NCBI RefSeq assembly: GCF_035582795.1
Contig: NC_134370.1
Coordinates: 39,109,501-39,173,500, forward strand
Length of the DNA stretch: 64,000 bases
Origin: Mycteria americana
Taxonomy: Eukaryota > Chordata > Aves > Ciconiiformes > Ciconiidae
Direction of reading: 5' to 3'
In this document: one piece after another, positions 44,832 to 59,700 of the stretch
How positions within the stretch are numbered: position 1 is the first letter of the stretch
Layout of the letters: each line of letters starts with the position of its first letter
The notes under the pieces: model-generated
Seen by the model: only the letters and a program-made list of their open reading frames with translations
Databases searched by the model: none
What the model was told of the DNA's origin: nothing
Position numbers and translations under genes: made by a program

Positions 44832-47800
44832 GTTTTTAGTATTTGTTTTTTGTACAATGTGCAGTATTGTTTTTAGTACAATAAATCCTACTCTTACGTC
44901 TCAGGATGGCTGGTTTCAAGCAGAGGTTATAAATTAAATGGGCTTTCTTGAAATAGGGAGGAGATGCTAAATGGTCTTATGGATGAGTTCTTTCAAAAGG
45001 ATATAAATATGCTGGAAGAGCCTGGACCAATTGACCAGACAACAGTGAGAGGACAGTACTTTAAAACAAACAAACAAACCCATCCCTCCAGATGGGTAAA
45101 GGGTAAAGAATGAGGTTGTGATAACATCAAACAGTAGCAAGGGCAAGGAGGTCTGAACTCGCTCTTGAATAAATACTTGGTTTATGAAGGTTCAGATGGG
45201 AATACAGTGATATTGGGGAGATGTAGGGCTTGAATGAAGCATTCACAGCTTTCTTAAGAGTTTTGAAAGCTGAGAGAGTTGGGAAAGGTCAGCAGGCTCA
45301 GCATATCGATGTGGGGTTATGGAGGACACAGTGAGTCTTCACATTGTGTCCTAGCTGAACAGGATGTGAGAGATCTTAGAAGGAGGATGCAGAAAATTTG
45401 AATGAGAAATGCATTTATTGATCTCAGAATAGGAAGAAGCAGGCAAGAGGAAGTGTTCACTGGTACTTGTGAATTTGCTCTCTGAAAGAGATGATGATGT
45501 GCCTCGCAGGGTGACTGTGAATGGCAAGGAGGGAGTCAGTTGGCATAACCATGTAGAAAGTGGGGCTGGAGCATATATAGTGTTGGAAGAATATGGCAGA
45601 GCTGAGTCAATGGACTTACAGTAGCAGTATCTGAGTTTGCATCTCTTTTCCACTTCCCCAGTCTTGCTTAAACATGAGAGCGGAAGAAGCCTTGCAGAGG
45701 AGGAGAGAGTCAACAAGCGCCTTGGCAGTGGAGAAACTGCAGAAGTAGGCTGGAGGGGTTGTCATGTCAGGGGGAGTGGGTGAATGGCTACAGCTTTGGA
45801 GATGAGTAGGGGCTGGATAGTTAGTAGAGCGAAACATCAATAGTATTGGTGTTTGATTTAAATTGGTGCTGGAAGTGCTTCCTTGTTAGGAGGGAACTAT
45901 GGAGATCTGATGCATTGGTGGGCGGTCACATGCGAAGATGGGAGGTGAGAGAGGCAGTTTGTTTAATCAGGATAAGGTAACTTGGTAACCAGAAATGGCA
46001 AAAGTCAGTACCAGCAAGCAAGATGAGGTGGAATGAAAAGTATTGTGTGTGGTTTCTTTTTCTATGCGCCAGCTACATGCAAGAAGTGGCAAAGGATGGA
46101 GAAGCAGGAAGAGTGGCGGGGAGGAGCCTGGCTGGTGCTGGTCAGCAGAGGGTTGGGCTGTCACAAGGTGTGCCATGGGATACGAATGCACAGTCCTGTG
46201 CATGGACTTTTTAAGCAATGGGAGTGGAACCAGGATGGAGCCAAGTGCTTGGTGGGCGATTGGGTGGCTTTTCTCAGTTTAGTGGTGATTGCTAGGTCAT
46301 AAACTGGTGGGAAGCATAGCAGCCATAAATCACAATACTACCTACTAATTAAGGGCCTTGTCCTGCAGTAATTTCTGGTGCTTAATACAAAAATTGCTGC
46401 TATTTTCCTGTTAGACGGCTTGCCCTCAGGAGTGTGGAGAAAGAATTAAAGTGGATGTTCCTCAGAGGAAACTTCCTTATGAAGAAAGGGAAGCCTCTTC
46501 TTTGACTCCTACTTGTTCTGGGTGCTGTGGGTGTTGAAGGTAAGCTGCCAGCGGTGAGAGCTCCACACCACTGAGATGCAGTGGGGCTGGGAAGCAGTCC
46601 TTTGTGAAAAAGGTTCACAAAGAAGTAAGCTATAAACCTTTCTCAAGTATGCAGTGGTAGACAAAGGACTTAAATAAAATGCTCTGCTTTTGCATGTTGA
46701 ATGCCTAATCTTCATGGCTTTCTTCCTACAAAGATTAGAGTCTCTTGTTATTGCATTTCTTAGTGCATGTGGCCAGTGGTTGAGTTATGTTGGATTGGTA
46801 TGTAATCAGCTGGTTCAGATATGGAAAAAATACCTGTAGAAAATCAGGGGCTTGGCTGTATGTGGCGTTCCTATGGTAGTTAACCCTGGCAATTCTGGGT
46901 AGATCAGGAATGACTCCTAGTGACAACTTCTAAGCCTAAAAAGGAAAAACTGAACCTAATTGAACTGCAGCCAAATTTCAGGTAGGTATTGGGCAACCTG
47001 CAGCTTTTTAATCCTGGTCCTCATCTGGAGGAGAGATACTTGTGTTGATCAGTCCTCCAAGCGGGGTAGGATTTTGGTGCAGGTAGCCCTGTATTCAGGA
47101 TGCAGTAGAGAGCGTACCCCACAAAGACGAGAGGACTTAGTGCCAAGGAAAGGTGTCCTGGAATGTGAGAAGCCTTGGGAGGAAGATACAATGGACATCG
47201 TGCTGATGCTGTCCTTTACTTGTCATAGATACAATGTGTGTTTGGTGATATTTTTTATTTTTTTTTCCCCCCCATGCTATGGCTGAAACTGTTGCAGCAT
47301 CAACTTCCAGAGAAGCTGTTGTTCAGTAGTGTGGTAATAATTTCCCTTGTGGGCCCCTGTAACCAGCTCAAGCCCTTGCTGTCACAAGCAACGGTTTATT
47401 GCCCTACTGTTGCCCATCTCTTGAAACAAGTTTATTTAACAGGTGAAGCTTGGGGCTCACAAAACTCAGGTAGCAGCAGTGACTGGCTGCAAGGATGGTG
47501 AGACTTGGAAGAATATTTTGGTGTGGTGTCTGTATTTTTTGCTGAGGATGGAAACTGGCGGGCTGCTTTAATTAACTTCTGTTTTCCTGACCTTGCATAC
47601 TGCTAATTGTAATTTTCAAATGAATGATTAAAAAGCTGAAGAACTGGTGGCTGTCTGGTGGTTTGAAGGGGCATAAAACAATTATTCTTTCTGGATCTTT
47701 GGCTGCACTTGTTGCCTACCCTGACCTCAAATGTCTCCCATGCTGGGACATCCATAGGAGCAGTGACATGCATGCTGCAAACGAGGAAGAGATGCATCTG

Positions 47801-50737
47801 GTGTCACTTTGGATGTCAAGATGGGATGTGGCTTGAACTACAATATAAATAAATGGAAAGAATTGCTTTGACCGTAAAGATGGGTCTCCACCATTGTCCC
47901 TTTTCTCCTGTTTCTTCCCTTGCCTCCTCCCCATGCACACACACTTGCTGTCCCACTGATTCCTCGTTCGCCTCACCCTGGCAGAGGGTGGTGAAAATGT
48001 AACAATTCTCGTAGCTGTCATTGCCACTTGCCCACTCTAGTGCTGCTTAAATTGATTAAAATGCAAGGTGAAGCAAGGTCTGCCGCCTCATACCAGATTT
48101 ACTGCCAGAGGGAAGGCTATGGCTCAATGCTATTTTGAAAGGTTCAGAAGGAAAGAAAAGTTTTTCAATGTTTTTACTCCAAATGAGAGGAGGGAATCTC
48201 CCCTTAGCTAATTATAGAGCAATGGAATACCAGTATTACGTTGAAAATTTTTTGCTTTTTAGCTTTTTTGTTAGATTGTGTTGGGATTTTTTTTGCATGA
48301 GCAAAAATTTAGAGGGGGATGACCAGCAAATATTTCTTGGTGTATGAAAGTGGCTGACACATTCTCTTGATCATATTTATTCTTAAAGAGCAAAATAGGT
48401 TTTGAAGGGAGGCTGAACTAAAAAAAAAAAAAAGGCATTTCATAGCTTTTGATGTGCCTGTTCATTCAGTGAATAGGAAAAAAGTTTTACTTGGTAGTGT
48501 CCAGAGAACACCCTTCTAGGGCTCTCTTTATGTGAAAGAGGGGTGCTGTCAGAAAGGAGTAGATGTTGGGGTTTTTTGAAAATTATTTGATCAAGTTTTT
48601 TTAAAATTTATAACTCAGCCTGTGGGAATAATCAAGACTTTGTATGTAGGGTCTGTGATGGGAAAGGAAGTTACAGTCATGGTAAAATTGCTCCAGTCAT
48701 TAATAAAAAAATTTCAGGACAGATCTCTTTCCCTGTGGGGAGTGTTTCTCAGCTGCTCTCAGAGAGGATGGGTCTAGCTCTCCTTACCAGACTCAAGCCT
48801 GAAAAAGAAAAAGAAAAAAAATTTAAAATATTTTGTTGTTGTTCATTTTCTAAAGCTGTCTTTAGACTAATCTTAAAAATGAAACTTTCTGTGTGAGTAG
48901 GTCCCACCCAGTCTTGAGGGTGAAATGTAACTTTTATGATTTCATGTCAGATTTGTGCTATGAGTCACTTGTTTGCCATTCTATAAAATAGCATACAGCT
49001 GACACAAATCTGTAATTTAAATTATTTTCCCATTTGCAGGTCCATGGAAATGTAGAAATGGTTTTAGATTTTGGGTGGCTTTATTTTTGTTCTTTTGTTT
49101 CCTTATTTATTGTAGTGTCAGCTGGTGGTCACTCTTCTTGATATCCCAACTGCTGCTTTCTGCTCCCATGGCCTCTGGTAGTCCTGAGTGGGATGAGGAA
49201 CTGTCTTTGACAAATTTTGCTAGATGAAACTGTGTGCTCTCTGCTCGCCATGGAGGAATACTTCTAATCTCTGAAGTGCTCTCTGGGTGAGAGACCACCT
49301 GTGATACTGCTGACGTAGTTTTCATCGTATTTCGGTACTTCCTTTTTGAGGCAAACTAGAGTGATATGGCTTTAAGGACTGTTTTGTCCTGGAGTATTAG
49401 TGACGAAAAGAAAATTACTTGTCCCTTTAATAGTAAAGTTTTGGCAAAGGGTTTTCTTCCTGTTATTAAAGTCTCAATTGGTCATCAAAATGAGATGTCA
49501 TTTTAATGAAGATGAAAATATGCAGCACTTGAATGCTATGTGGAATTATTTTCCAGTAGGGCAAGCCTATGGGGTATTGCTTATGTCTCATGTAAAATAT
49601 GAAGCATGTCCGCTATCTTTTTCTGCATTCTTGGCAGCTCTTAAGGAATTAGGAAATGTAGAAAAAACTTGCATAAGCAGGAGAGGAAAAAAACGTGGCA
49701 AACCAGCTTGTTTCAGTGATTTGCTTTTGTTGGCTTCCCCAGGAGGAAGGGACTGCCATGCGATGAGGAAACTTTCAAATCTCTGAAAGTGCTTTTTGGA
49801 ATAATTAAAACTCAAATTTCACTTGGGTAGATAACTTAGGAAGGATCTACTGGGGGGTGACCACCATAAAATACCCTGTGGGTGATTGTCAGTCTTGTGT
49901 TCTGTCCTGCAGCTGGCTGGGAAAAAAATAATTCACTCTGAGGTCATAGCCTGAGAAGTTTTATAGGGTTTAAGAAAAGCTTTGTGGAATGTATTGCTGT
50001 TGTGAGAGAATTTTGGAATAATGCTATGGTAACAATTTTGCTTGTTTACATCACATAGGTCCCAAGACCTGTACGTAGCTTGCTGCTCCTTGCATTATCT
50101 GAACCTTACGTAGACTCCAGGTGGTGTGAGGTTGTCGAAATGGGGCGAGGGAGAATGGTTGCCAGATAAAAGTGGTAAGCCTTGGCTTTGCAATGTACCT
50201 CAGAGCAGGATCTATTCCTCTGTGTGTGTGCAGGAGCTGGGGACGCCTGAGCCCTCTATCAGATGGGTACTGCACAGAGCTTCTCACTGCAGAGCATCTG
50301 AGTATGGAGTTAGGTGAGGCCACCTTTGCTAGTGGATTTAACTTTAATTAGTTGACATACACGGATTGGAAGGAGGAATGCCAAATAACTGGTTTCTAGG
50401 ATCCATGTGCATGCAATTTCAGGTGGGGAACCTCATTGAGCAGTTTGTGAGTGAAGTGACTGTAGGGTCGGAGGCTGGCAAACAGCATCCTTTCCTTCCA
50501 GATTATGAGGGGAGTTTCCAGCTCATCCTCCAATTTTTTAGGTCAGTTGCTGGAAAAGAGTCTGAAGTTGCTCCATGTTTTCTCCGTTCCGTGTCACCAT
50601 ATTACATTGAAAAGCACTAAGCTAGGCAAAGCTTTCCTTTTTTTATTTTATGAAGAATGTTGTGTTTCCTTGAGCTCCATAGTGAGTTTATTTGGATGAG
50701 CTCTTGTCAATTACTCCTGTACCTTGGAGCTAAGGTA

Positions 50738-50761
50738 CCTTAGGTACTACTGTACCTAAGG
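50738..50761. repeat. Perfect 10-bp-stem hairpin
   Basis: CCTTAGGTAC, loop TACT, GTACCTAAGG. GTACC(T/C) motifs recur just to the left (50719 and 50735), so the site is a cluster of short inverted copies of one motif. Confidence 0.8.
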
Positions 50762-53700
50762 AAAAACGTGTTTCCTAAATGTAGTAATGGAGGTGGCTTG
50801 AGACTTGTATATTTTGGAAATGGCTGGAAGAGCAACTTTAAGAACCGTTCAGTTAGAACCCGACATATGGTCCTTGTAAACGCATCGCTTTGTCAATGAT
50901 TTGTAGAAGGTATAGCTTCCGATGAGCAGGAGGTACTCCCTTGACATATGGGCTTGCTCACTGTCAGCTGAAACATGAATTGGCGGTATCTGCTGAACCG
51001 CGACTGTTTATTCCTTGTTAGCTGCTCTTCTCTTCTATGTGGTTTCCTTCATCTGTGTGCCTACCTGTCACTTGACTTACGTACTGTAGACCCCCTTGTT
51101 AAGGCATGGTGGTGAATGTCTCAAGCCCTCATTTTCTTCTGCCAAAAATGACTACTAATGATGCTGTGTTCTTTTTGATTTGCAGCTGAAATCTGTAGAA
51201 TGAATAGCAAATCGATGTTCATCAGCCAGAATGCAGGTTGTGAAATTTAATCAGAATAATGAACTCTAAGGTATGTCTCGAAATTAAAGAAATTAGTTGT
51301 GACAGTTTATTGTAAAAGGAAATAGTTACTCTCTCCACTTAAACTATTTTTTAAAAATATGTCTTCATAATTTACCCATGTCAATTTTCTTAGATGTTTG
51401 CACTTAAGTGATAGCGAGTTTTCTGCCTGGCAAAGTAAATCCAAAAGTGGCAATTTAAATACTGCTCCAACAAATGAAGATTTTAAGAGAAAATGGGCTG
51501 TCCAAGATGGCACAAGAGTGACATGGGAATTTTTCAAGTTGCGTGTTAGAAAGCGATAGCTGGGGTCTGGTACGTAATGCTTACCACTGAGAACAAATTG
51601 ATATAACATGTCCCATTCTTTTTTTCTGGTTCTAGACAAAACTCGGACACAGTCAATATGCAATGCAGCAGTAACCTTTTTGAAGTCATTTAAATTAATT
51701 GGGAACCTGTCTGAAACAGCGCAGAGATTCTTGTGTGGGGGATAGATGGGAGGGAAGGCTGGCAGAGAAAGTAATTTCTCTCTGAAATAACAGTGAACTG
51801 AAAAAGTGCAGAGATTTCCCAGGGGAAAATAATGCGGTTCCTTTTTTGGAATGAAAATGCTTTAATTTGTCACGCGACTTGGGAAATCCTCTTGGCCCCT
51901 TGTAGAGGGGAAAGGGGGAGTTGAATGTTTCATCAGATGACAGAGCATGGCATGTTTGTGATGGATAACAGCATCTGCTGCATAAAGAGCTCCCAAGGGA
52001 GACTGCTGCTTGCTGCAAGGCTATTCCTGTTATCAAGGGACTTGATTCTAAGGCAGTGATAACAGAAATTCCATTGTCTAAATATTTAGTAGATTTGATA
52101 ATTACACTAGTACAGCGCTGTATGGTTTCCTCTGAGTTTGGGGATATTGTATTTAAGAGGAGAGTAGGATTCTTCACTTGGATTTGGGTGTAAGGGATTC
52201 AAGAGAACCAAATCTATCTTAAGAAAGAAGAGTTGTATTACGACCGATGTATATTGCTAGTAATGAAACAAGCTCCAAATACTCCCCTCTGAATTAAAGG
52301 AATATATTAAAGAATTTTCCCTTCCTGTTGCAAGTTCCAGATAAGCCGCTCTTGTACTTTATGAACTGCCTGGAAAACTTACAATGGAGTGCTATTTGGC
52401 TTTCATTCAGGCTATGGTCAGTGCCATGCATCACACAGAAGGACTGAGGAAGCAGAGGGCATATTGCTTGAGACTATTTCCAGGCAAGTGAAGGCAGTAG
52501 GACTAAGTGTTATGTGAATAACCAGACTCCATTTTGGCCCCAGCATCACGTGAGATTGAACATCCTGGTTTACTTGCAGCCTGCTGCAAAATATCAGGTT
52601 GGTTAATCAGAGGTAACTTTGCTGTTTTGAGGCAGCAATTTTTTTCTGAAAAGCTTTTTCATTAATAGAGCTTTTTCATCATTTAAAAGGGTTGTTGCTA
52701 GAACTTCTTGCGCTCTTAAAAAGCATGTTACAGTGCCATATTATTCACAGAATTTACTGGCCAGACAGATGAGGCGAGGCTCTGAAAGGAGAGATATTTT
52801 GCAACATTTCCAGCCAGAGTCTCAATGTGGACCTGTTTGTTTTTTTTTTTTCTGGGTTGGTTTTTTTTTTTGACACCTGTAAAAGTGGTGTTGAAAGGAG
52901 AAACAGTTACATGTGTTGAAATGTCCATTCAGGTTGCTTGGCGGGGTGATGCAAGTCTGCTTGCTAAGTAACAAGAAGCTGATGGCCCAAAACAGAGCTT
53001 TGGTTTGAAGCCAAAAAGCCACCGATTTCTCTGACCACAAAGTTGAATAGAGTGATGGTGTCCAATATTAATTTTATCTTAAGAATAATTTTATGCAAAG
53101 ATAAAGAACATGACTCAGATATGCATGCGTACTCATTAAAAATAAATCATAATTTTGAATCAGCTAGTCACTCTTGTGAGTAGGAGTGACCATTTCCATA
53201 TTTCCTTTTGGCATTTAATGCTCAAGAGAGTAATTTTAAACAAATAGTTTCACAAAGTACTCCTTTTCATTATTTAGCTAGATTGAGTAGGGCAGGATAT
53301 GAGACACTGCAGATATGGTCGTCTTAGTTGGCAAGGATCCTGTAAGAAAGGACTTTGAGAAAAGCATCAATACTACACAGGCACTTGTGAAATGAATTGT
53401 TTTGTAAATAGCATTTTGAACAGACATTTTTATCTTTCTCCAAAGGTGGGTTGTTTCTGTTGACTGTTCCTCTACACCATTCAGTTTTTCTCTATTTAGC
53501 AGCTCCTTTTCTTGTGCTGAATGTCTGCTTGTAACTATAGCATCATGCTTTTTTCTTTTTGCAGTCAATGATACACCTATTATATCTGTTGCTGGACATC
53601 CTTCTCTCTCCTGTCGTGAGCATGCTGGTAACACACAGCTCCAGTTTGAGTAGAGCGCTGAGGGCTTTGGAACTAGGGCAATGAGTTTGGTGGAGATGGT

Positions 53701-53774
53701 GTTTTCAAGACCTACTTCTTGGGCAAGCATGGAAGTAAAAACTGCTCTTGGTGGCTCAGATGAGAGATCCAGGC

Positions 53775-53799
53775 TTTTTTTTTTTTTTTTTTTTTTTTT
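53775..53799. repeat. 25-nt poly-T run
   Basis: Uninterrupted T25. It could be the tail of a minus-strand retrocopy, but the sequence to its right shows no recognisable transcript end and no polyadenylation signal, so it is listed as a plain homopolymer. Confidence 0.9.
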
Positions 53800-56700
53800 G
53801 TCTTGGGCTGAAAAATAATCAGACTCCAGTTTGATACAGTATTACTCCTCAAGGTTAGGAACTGGGTGTCCCCTGAATTATTCAAGTATCAGTGAAGAGG
53901 AGAGGAATAGACAAGAACACCTAAGCATACAACAGTGTTGCTTTCAGGATTTAAAACAAACACTCTTTTCTCCTAAGGAATTGTTCGTCATTGTGGTCAG
54001 TCAGATGTAATTAATTTCTTAGTTTGTCCTTTGAAGAGAGGTAGGTGTGTAATTGACTCATCCTAAACACTTTTACCCACATTTTTACTTTCACTTAGGA
54101 GATTTGGCAACACTCATAAAGCCAAATTGCTATGATTAGCCTGACATTTTATATAATGGAGTGCACCGTAGAGGGCTGTTTGTTCTTGGAATTACAGTGT
54201 CGAAGCACCACAGTACCTTTCAAGGCAGTATTTACATAATTTGTGTGAATTTGTACACTAGATGGAATCCGCATTGCCATGGGATAAGCAAAGAATAGGT
54301 GTATCTTCATGTTCACTGTGTATCCGAACTAGTTAGTATATGGGTTTGATGGCAACACAGAGCTCTGTTTGCCTGTTTCAGGATGTGATTTGTCTAGCCA
54401 CAAGTTAGAGCTGATGATACTTCAAGCAGGATTCTGATTCATGAACACTTACAAGTTTTCTTACAATCTTGGGAATGTGGAAATACACGGCTTGCAGGCA
54501 CGTGAAGAAAGCTGAATTGCTATCATAGTGCTCTGAGACACCCTACTATATGGGTGTCTAAGTAAGCTGACTGTGGAAACCCATGCCTCACTAGGGATGC
54601 ATATCATTACTCAGGTCTATCATTACTGAATTGCTTGGCTAAAAAGTAAAGTAAGTCCTTACCTTCTTTCCACTGAACACACACATACACACAAAACCCT
54701 CTGATTGTTGTATGGTAATTTTTTAAATGCACTTGAGCTCTGTTACTCTGCTTCCTTCAAGCTTTTCTAAAGAAAAGAAAGCAACAAAACAAAAGCTTTC
54801 AATTGTCATACTTTCCAAGTTCAGGATGCTTTCATTTTTCATAGTACTAACTCGTATGCCATGAATCTTGTTTTTAGGTTAGGCTAATTGAGTTCTCAAA
54901 AATATTTCCGTTTTTCTCCATTTATATGTATGAGGTAGTTTAAAACACTTCTACATGAGTTAGTTTGGCCACAATTTGCCTTGGAAAAAGCATTCTCTCA
55001 AACACTTCATTTGAAGACAGTTATACTTACCTGCTAGCGACCGGCTTGGTTTGCTAGCACTGCAAATAATAGGCATGAAACTGTTTAACCTAAAGCGATT
55101 AGAATTTGCATTTTATGAGCTGTGTTTACGGCTGCAGCTGTCCAGCTCTGGCTTTATCTCTGCACTGGGATGAAGCTTGCACCTTAATATTAATTGTCAG
55201 TCATCGTAATCACTGAGTTATATGAGGCTTTTCCCATCCTCATTAGCAGTCTCTGCAAGCTTTCCAGCCTGAAGCCTGTACAAATGAACAGATCTACCTC
55301 TAGGTTGTCTGTTGTCTGAAGAAATATAACTAGTCAAAATAGAATAAAACTTATTGTTGTTGTTGTTACTGTATCTTCTCTCCTACTGCAATGGTATTTT
55401 GCTGAGTCTCTCAGCTTCTACTGTAGGCTGTCTGAGATGCATGAAGAGCTGGTACATAAACATGAGATAAGCACTGGAAATTTGGGCGACTTCTTGGTAG
55501 GGAAGTCTTGATTTATTGTGTATTACCTGAAGGTGAAAATCCTTCCAGCTCTCACTGTGAAAAATACCTATGTAATTCATTGCAGAACTGAAAAATATTA
55601 CACATGTTGAAAGGACACTATAAGTATAATAACTTCATATTTTTAAATTGGTTAATGAAGTTTAAGTTGAGCAATACTGGAAGTCAAGTTGGTAAGTTGC
55701 TGATCCGTATAAATAAATCTCACTGACTTACTGGGAAGCTAGTTGTTTTCCAAGCTAGAGGAGGAGAGTTCCAGGCAGAAAATAAAAAATAATGGGGAAA
55801 AAGAAGGTAGATGAAGAATAGGATGCAGTTGAACTATTGTCATCTGTTTGTATTCCACTTTGCCGTCTATCATTATTATCATTATAAGTACAGGAATTTG
55901 ATGGCACATCAAAGCACTTCAGTGACTTCTTTTATATACCTGATTTATATTCTCGTAACTTTGGTGCAAAGATGCTGTTCTTACTCACCACTTAGTCTTT
56001 CTAGTGCTGTTGCTGCAATGTTACTTTTTCCCCCTTGCTTGATAGTGTACTCACAATCATAAACACTTTTTTTTTTCTCCTGTGCTAAGGCTTTTATCTA
56101 GCAATATGGTTTTTTCCTCATCCTTGCTGTGAGAATAAGATTACCATGTTATTGTGGGGCTATTAGTTGCACTTTTCCAAAAGAGTCTGAAGGAGCACGA
56201 ACCTTACACATGACCCAACATAAAACATATTAACTTTTAACAGTTATAATTTCTGTTTGCAGGCTTAATTGTGATGCGGCTTTTGCAGGTAAATAATCTG
56301 ATAGGAGAAAAATAACCAGTCTCTGACTAGACACTTGCTTCTTTTCTACCCACAGCTCTGATCAGGCATTCATTATCTTTCCCTCTACACAGTAATTGGG
56401 ATTGAGCTATGAAGCTCACAGGTTGAACATAATATTAATCTTGTGTCCTGAAGAGAGGAGATGGGAAGGTATGCCTTTGTGATGCCTTCCTGTGACTGGA
56501 GTGACAGCGCAAATGATCTGCTTTTTTGTTGGCTTTAGCTAGTGTTCATTGCTTTATATACCAGCTTTTAGGTAATAATCAGGTAGAATTTAGTATAATA
56601 AAGTTGAATATAACATGTGACAAAGCAATGTGAAGCTTTCCTTTCCTACTAAAAGCTGCTGGTTTCTTTTTTCTTATTTAGTTGCATAGGAAACATCCTG

Positions 56701-59700
56701 AGTTCCTCAGCTATAAAGACTGCTAGTAGGGCAAGAGGTTTTCTCAGAAACACTTTTATATTGCAGTGTGGACTGTATGAATGTTAGCATTAGTTTTTGT
56801 AGGTATAATCTAGTGTCCCGTGCTTTCTTTGGAGTACAGGACCTCCTCCCTTTGGAGTAGCAGTCTTTGCTTTATCTGTCACGAGACAAGGCATCTCCCT
56901 GCATCCTGTGGAACAAAATACTATTGCATATGGGTGTGTTTTGCCTTAAGTTGATACTTAAATGAAAATTGCCTTTGGATCTCTGAAAGAGGCCCCTCAA
57001 CGTTCCTTGCAACCTGTTTAGTCCACTGAGCACTATTTCTTTTGATTGCTGAGAGCTACTTCCAGCCCCTGTGATGCTGGAGGTACCCTTGCTGCTAATG
57101 TTTCGGTTGCGCCCTATTGTGTCTTCAAATGGGTGTGTATCTAACGAGGTGCACTCTCACCTTGTATGTCAGTCCTTTCTTTCTTTGTAGTGCTTGTTCT
57201 GGTGTTTCTGAGGTGCTGTGCCTCTCTGTATAGCTACTGACTGTGACTAATGCCTTCTTTGCTGAAAAAGCTAAGTACCAGTAGCTGGCAAGATTAATTT
57301 TATATAATGTGCTGACTTGAAGCTCCAGAGCCTCCAATAATAAATGTCTTACTTATGCATCTCTCCTGGTCCTCTCCCTTTTCTTCTGTCTTCTACCAAG
57401 CCTAGTTTCTAAAAAAACACACAATCCCAAACAGAGTGCACAGTGGTGTAAAAGTTCACTTGATCCAGCACAAGCCATAATCTGTCTTTGCGTGCTGGTT
57501 ACTACCAGTCTTACATTCCTACAAACTAATTTTTGATTAATAAAAGCTGTAAAAGAATCCATGTGAAATAGCAAAAAAAATCCCAAACCCAAAACAAGTA
57601 TGTTTTAGAGCATTGTTGGTTGACTCATCTTGTTCAGACTTTTCACTGATGATGATTTTAGGAAAGAACGGTTACTTCCACTCTAATTCTTAGAGGACTC
57701 CTGGGAGGTTTTTGGGGAGTCTAAAACTTCTGTGAAGTTTTCATTCAGAATTTGTTGAAACCAATTTTTGTAATACAAAGTTGGAAGATACATGCTTCCA
57801 AACACCTTATCTTACTGTACTTATGTTGAGATTACCCTAGTTTAGAAAAATAACACAGAATTACTGTCAGTAAAACAGTAATCTGGCAGACTACTGTGAT
57901 ACAGATTTAAATGGATGTGCCATCAGTATTGCTAACAAATTGCTTGCAGTGACCTGAGCAGAGGTTCAGCAACAAATATTTCTGGCTGTCTTTGTTTTAT
58001 AAATTCAGATGAGATCAAATATCCCATGTCTATTTGTACAGTGGGAAGTTTAGGTGCAAGTTTCTTTACGCTTTGCTGATTCCACAGTCAAGAAAGTGGA
58101 AAATTACTTGTATTTTTTGAGTTTTAGGGCCATCATGATTTTTTTGCCTTCTCTTGGGTTCTTTGAAAGCATTTTTTGGCAAAGAACTGTTTTGCAAGGC
58201 GTCCCTCGTGAAGCTGGAAATGTTGGACTGTACACAACCTCACCAATTTTGTGGTTACAGTTATAGTACACTCTGACTTCTATCTGTTTACTGTGGGAAA
58301 AGTTAATGTTTGGGTTGGAGGACTGCTCTGATCTCTGTTTTAGAGTTAGAGGTGTGAAGGCCTTCATACCTGCTTTTCATTAGCAAAAACTGGTGTTTGC
58401 ATATTTCTGTCAGTAAAAGTGTGCAGAATGACCAAGTGGCTGTTCTCCAGGTTGTCAGGATGAGTAAGCGTGGGTTAAGAGGCAGGAGCTGCAGGGTGAT
58501 CCTGCCCGGGAGACGCTGGTGTAACTGCATGCTGGCTCGGTAGGTGCTGCTGGCAGAGAGGCCTTGAAGGAAGCAGTTTCTGCAGTTCCTGTGCTTTGGC
58601 TTTATGAATCCTTCCTTGTCTGGATGCAAAATTGGTTTTCAGAGAAGGCTGTGGTGGCTGTGGGGATTCTCTCAGGTTTTCTTTAAGTAAATATTTAGTT
58701 TCTAAGAATCTCTGCCCTTTGAATGGTGACCTTTGAGTCATTACTGAAGTAAATGGCATGCTTCTTGGACCTCTTGAAGGATATTTGACCTGTGATGTTA
58801 AACTGGTTATTTGTTCCGATTCTAAAACTGCCTTTGGGATTGTGGAGGAGTTGATGTTGCAAGTGTGAGCTGGAAAGAAGGAAGCTTATCATAAGTCAGA
58901 CTGGTCTTGGTGAGCATCTGTGACTATGGGAGCACACAAACAGACTGACACCAGGCTGCTTTGGTATGGGGTTTCTTTATGCAGCTCTCGTGGCTTGCCA
59001 GGGATAAGCAGAAATGGATTGTTATTTAATACTACTAAATGAAACAAATGTAATTAGCATTAAGTTTACTAGATATAGATGTATAGTATGTAATATATGA
59101 CTGTATTTTTCAGAGATTGTACCAGCAGTTGATTTTTCCTTGAACAGATGACATGTCTACTTCTGTGACATGGCAATAAAAAATCATCACTTCTTTGAAT
59201 GTAGCATTAGCATTGTTGTGCTTTAGGAAGTGTCTTTGTGGTGTTGAAACTGTACATGTGTCTGTGGTGGCACGAGGGTTAGAGTTTGATTTGTATGCAG
59301 CATAGTTATGCCAGGGTGGTTGCTGCTGCAAAAAGTGTGCAATTTATGGATGTTTCAGAAAAGTGCAGGAAGCTTGAATGGCGTAACTGCTTACCAGCTG
59401 GGGAAGCTATCCCTCTTTTCCAGCACCTACAAGGAAGGGAGTTCATATAACTTCCAAAATTGCTTCTACCGTCACATTATTTATGTGGGTATTTTCTCCA
59501 TGCAATGTCTAGTAAACCTTTTCTTAATAAGTTTCAATGTTTTATGGCAAAAATCCACTAACTGCTAGGATGGAGATTAAACTAATTAAGAACTTTGCTA
59601 ATATATTAAAGGAATTCATTTTAAAAAAATAAATACAAATAACAGGGGGGAACACAGTGCAATCCCTTTTATTGTGCCATGTCTTTCTCTCCTAGCGGGG

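Noticed and set aside
53278..53730. 150-codon minus-strand frame near a T25 run, considered as a retrocopy
   Set aside because: The T-run would be upstream of the frame on its own strand, so it cannot be its poly-A tail; the protein matches nothing known to me.
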